Shown one piece after another: positions 5,683 to 7,320 of a stretch of DNA of 7,320 nt (positions within the stretch are counted from its first letter, which is position 1; every line of letters begins with the position of its first letter). The notes beneath the pieces are model-generated. The model worked only from the letters and a program-made list of their open reading frames with translations. It did no database searches and was not told where the DNA came from. A program made the translations under genes and the position numbers. The stretch is from JAZSMS01 sp045536015 (lineage in GTDB: Bacteria > Bacillota > Clostridia > Christensenellales > QALW01). The DNA is taken from positions 1 through 7,320 of the forward strand of contig JAZSMS010000062.1 of assembly GCA_045536015.1 (NCBI GenBank), in the 5' to 3' direction.

Positions 5683-6066
5683 ATGGCACAGGCCGGAGTT
5701 TTTACAAAAAAGTACGTGCCTATTATGCGTGATACGTTTGATATAGTTTCACGCATAAAGCAAATAGATTCGTCTTATTTTATCTTGTTTAATAAACTTT
5801 CGGGCTTGTTTGAGGTTCATTCGTCAAAGCAAAGGGGAGGAAGCTTCTGTCTGGAGCTTCCTTTTTCTTGCCTTGATGCGCGTGCGCTTACCTATGCGCG
5901 CAAGTACCGCACCGAAAGGGCAAAGGAAATTTTTGCACAAATGGAAAAGGAAAACGAAATTTTAGAAAAACGCCGTAAGGCAGAAGAAAAAGACTTTGCA
6001 GAAGAAGTAAGGAGGAGATTAAATGACTCTATACGAAATGACAGAAGCTTCGGCACGCTTGCTTGA
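5683..6066 (+). CDS. Conserved-looking phage head-region protein of unknown function (127 aa)
   Basis: I do not know a function for this gene. The start is ATG 5683, 2 bases after the capsid stop, with GGAG at 5671-5674. A longer reading from TTG 5629 would overlap the capsid gene and has no clear ribosome binding site. Residues 15-62 look like a compact beta domain (DIVSRIKQIDSSYFILFNKLSGLFEVHS, then SFCLELPF). Residues 66-115 form one long highly charged helix (DARALTYARKYRTERAKEIFAQMEKENEILEKRRKAEEK) that may be coiled coil. The position between coat and connector suits a head accessory or assembly factor. The gene overlaps the next one by 44 bases and carries a terminator-like hairpin at 5838-5869. 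No signal peptide or membrane segment is seen. Confidence 0.8.
   Translation: MAQAGVFTKKYVPIMRDTFDIVSRIKQIDSSYFILFNKLSGLFEVHSSKQRGGSFCLELPFSCLDARALTYARKYRTERAKEIFAQMEKENEILEKRRKAEEKDFAEEVRRRLNDSIRNDRSFGTLA
5838..5869 (+). terminator. Intragenic terminator-like hairpin downstream of the capsid gene
   Basis: AGGAAGCTTC at 5838-5847 pairs with 5853-5862 as a continuous 10-bp stem (one G-U) with a 5-base loop. The stem's last T at 5862 starts a run of five T (5862-5866), followed by CTT. The form is that of an intrinsic terminator on the sense strand, inside the 127-aa gene about 160 bases after the capsid stop. Translating ribosomes may mask it. If active it would lower expression of connector and neck genes relative to coat. 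Confidence 0.5.
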
Positions 6067-6550
6067 GGTTGATAAAGACGCTGACGGCTTTAAAGAATTT
6101 TTTGCCGATGCACTTAATTTAGCGTATTTAACCGTTGCGCGCGATAAGTGGCGTCCGATAAAGCGCGAAAAGATAAGCGCTTGCAGGGGTAAAATACGCG
6201 TAGATGGACTTAGCGAGCATTTTGTTTCGCTTAAAGGCGCGTTTGATAAAAATGGCAAAAAGCTTTGTTCGCGCACGGTAAAAGACTTTATTATTGTTCC
6301 CGAGGGACTTTCTAGCGTGTTTGTTGAATATTATTATCTGCCACCCGAGATGCAGGAGGAAGATGAACCGGGCATTCCAAGTGCATTTGTAGACCCGCAC
6401 GCGTATATATTTTTTGCGCTTTCACTTTATTGCAGTACAAAAAAACTTCATGGCGAGGCGGCTATGTGGGATACAAGATACAGAAATATTATTGATAACG
6501 TTAAAGAAGTGCGCGCAAATTTCATTATGCCTGAAAGGGAGTGGCGCTGA
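6023..6550 (+). CDS. Putative head-tail connector / adaptor protein
   Basis: This 175-aa protein has the layout of neck adaptors that bind under the portal ring after DNA packaging, such as P22 gp4 or T7 tail tubular A-type proteins. Residues 1-42 are two helices (TEASARLLEV and FFADALNLAYLTVARDK). Residues 46-105 form a beta-rich core (KISACRGKIRVDGL, SVFVEYYYLPPEM). Residues 123-165 are helical (VDPHAYIFFALSLYCSTKKL and AAMWDTRYRNIIDNV). The pairing of a YYYLPPEM-type strand with a PHAYIFFAL helix followed by a WDTRY helix is common in these adaptors. ATG 6023 has a perfect AGGAGG at 6010-6015. The gene overlaps its upstream neighbour by 44 bases and shares one base (TGATG) with the next, suggesting translational coupling. 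The role is inferred from fold pattern and order. Confidence 0.7.
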   Translation: MTLYEMTEASARLLEVDKDADGFKEFFADALNLAYLTVARDKWRPIKREKISACRGKIRVDGLSEHFVSLKGAFDKNGKKLCSRTVKDFIIVPEGLSSVFVEYYYLPPEMQEEDEPGIPSAFVDPHAYIFFALSLYCSTKKLHGEAAMWDTRYRNIIDNVKEVRANFIMPEREWR

Positions 6551-7320
6551 TGCTTACTTTAAAAAAGGTTAATATGCCCGAGCCTAAAAGCGAATATATA
6601 ATAAAAATGAATTGCTTTAAGGGACTTAATTTGTCCTGCGACCAAGGACTTGTTTCGATAGAGGAAAGTCCAAATGCAAAAAACGTTGATTGCTCGCAGG
6701 GTATTCTTTCAAGAAGTAAGGGCTTTGGAGAAGCTTTGTTTGAATATAACGGCGTAGAAAAGTCTGTAGCAGCTTTGCCTACTGAGGTAGTTAGATTTTT
6801 TGAATTAAGACTAAGCGGAAAAGAAAAAGCGGCATACAAAAATCTTTATTTTTCCGGCGCTGATGGAAAGTTGTATAAATTTATATATAATGATGCAGAT
6901 GATTGCTTTGAGGCAAATTCGGTTGATACCGAAATTGAGCCGGGCGGAAGATACACTTATTTTACGCAGTATAAATATCAGTCTAGGGATAGGGCGCTTT
7001 TAGGTGGAGATGAAACGGAGCCGTACTTATATGAGGTTGCAGAAGGTGTGTATTCGCGCTTAACAGGCGGAAATTTACCTAAAATGTCGCGTACGGCGGT
7101 GCATTATTCAAGAATGTTTGGCGTAGGCGATAAAGCGCATCCGCAAAGAATATGGTTTTCGGCACTCGGTTCACATTGCAACATTGAAGTAACGCAAGAG
7201 GAAGGCGGATATATTGATAATACCGATAATATAGGCGATACAATAGATGTGATTTACTTTTTCGATACACTGTACGTTTTTTGCAGGTATGGAATAGTTG
7301 CACTTAATACGCTTGCGGAA
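6550..7320 (+). CDS. Neck/tail propeller-like protein, P22 gp10-type stabilisation protein (partial, 3' end missing)
   Basis: An open frame of 257 codons with no stop runs off the window end. ATG 6550 overlaps the previous stop by one base and has AGGGAG at 6536-6541, 8 bases away. The N-terminus (23-60) reads FKGLNLSCDQGL, then NAKNVDCSQGILSRSKGFG, the N-x-D-x-x-x-G-x-L opening seen in phage neck and tail hub proteins. Residues 98-110 (NLYFSGADGKLYKF) look like a propeller blade. Residues 186-250 follow the familiar pattern of a RMFG turn, PQRIWFSALG, a GGYID strand and DTLYVFCRYGI. Such proteins cap the portal-adaptor channel and attach tail parts in P22-like phages. Exact equivalence to gp10 is inferred; a tail tubular or hub protein is the alternative. 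It is clearly a real gene despite truncation. Confidence 0.72.
   Translation, partial: MLTLKKVNMPEPKSEYIIKMNCFKGLNLSCDQGLVSIEESPNAKNVDCSQGILSRSKGFGEALFEYNGVEKSVAALPTEVVRFFELRLSGKEKAAYKNLYFSGADGKLYKFIYNDADDCFEANSVDTEIEPGGRYTYFTQYKYQSRDRALLGGDETEPYLYEVAEGVYSRLTGGNLPKMSRTAVHYSRMFGVGDKAHPQRIWFSALGSHCNIEVTQEEGGYIDNTDNIGDTIDVIYFFDTLYVFCRYGIVALNTLAE

Noticed and set aside
6525..6839. Minus-strand open frame over the start of the propeller-like gene
   Set aside because: The plus-strand frame is open for 257 codons with a good ribosome binding site and family-like motifs, so this is a shadow.
1..7320. CRISPR array, insertion sequence or toxin-antitoxin or defence genes
   Set aside because: There are no regularly spaced repeats, no transposase motifs, and no non-phage reading frames; the window is filled by head genes and tRNAs.

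Overview
The window looks like the left end of a tailed-phage (or prophage) head-morphogenesis cluster from a Firmicutes/Clostridia-type host. This rests on AGGAGG-type ribosome binding sites before most genes, a perfect sigmaA/sigma70-type promoter, AT-leaning coding sequence, tRNA genes with encoded CCA, and phage proteins whose residues match familiar families. Host assignment is inference. No integrase, repressor, lysis or replication gene is visible, so the sequence does not show whether the element is a prophage or a free phage.

Positions 1-190 hold two serine tRNA genes on the minus strand, tRNA-Ser(GCT) and tRNA-Ser(TGA), separated by 8 bases. They are read leftward from a consensus promoter at 215-243. 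Positions 191-361 are a dense divergent control region. It contains that minus-strand promoter, a 12-base direct repeat spaced by 22 bases, a perfect TTATGT-C-ACATAA palindrome, an extended -10 promoter for the plus strand, and an 11-bp hairpin with a T-run just ahead of the first phage gene's ribosome binding site.

From 362 to the window end everything is coding on the plus strand, tightly packed with overlaps or short gaps. The order is terminase small subunit, terminase large subunit (TTG start), portal, a 150-aa coiled-coil protein in the scaffold position (GTG start), HK97-fold major capsid protein, a 127-aa conserved-looking protein of unknown function, a head-tail connector-like protein, and the first 257 residues of a neck/tail propeller-like protein that runs off the end. 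The order resembles P22-type podoviruses: packaging motor, portal, scaffold, coat, connector, stabilisation protein. In that scheme the scaffold and coat build a procapsid on the portal, the terminase pair fills it with DNA, and the last two proteins close the neck.

The less ordinary observations are regulatory. A terminator-shaped hairpin lies at the very start of the predicted terS transcript. A second, plus-strand terminator-shaped hairpin lies inside the 127-aa gene just after the capsid gene. A third, facing the minus strand, lies inside the scaffold candidate. I see no clear new biological system; the proteins are those of a normal head module.
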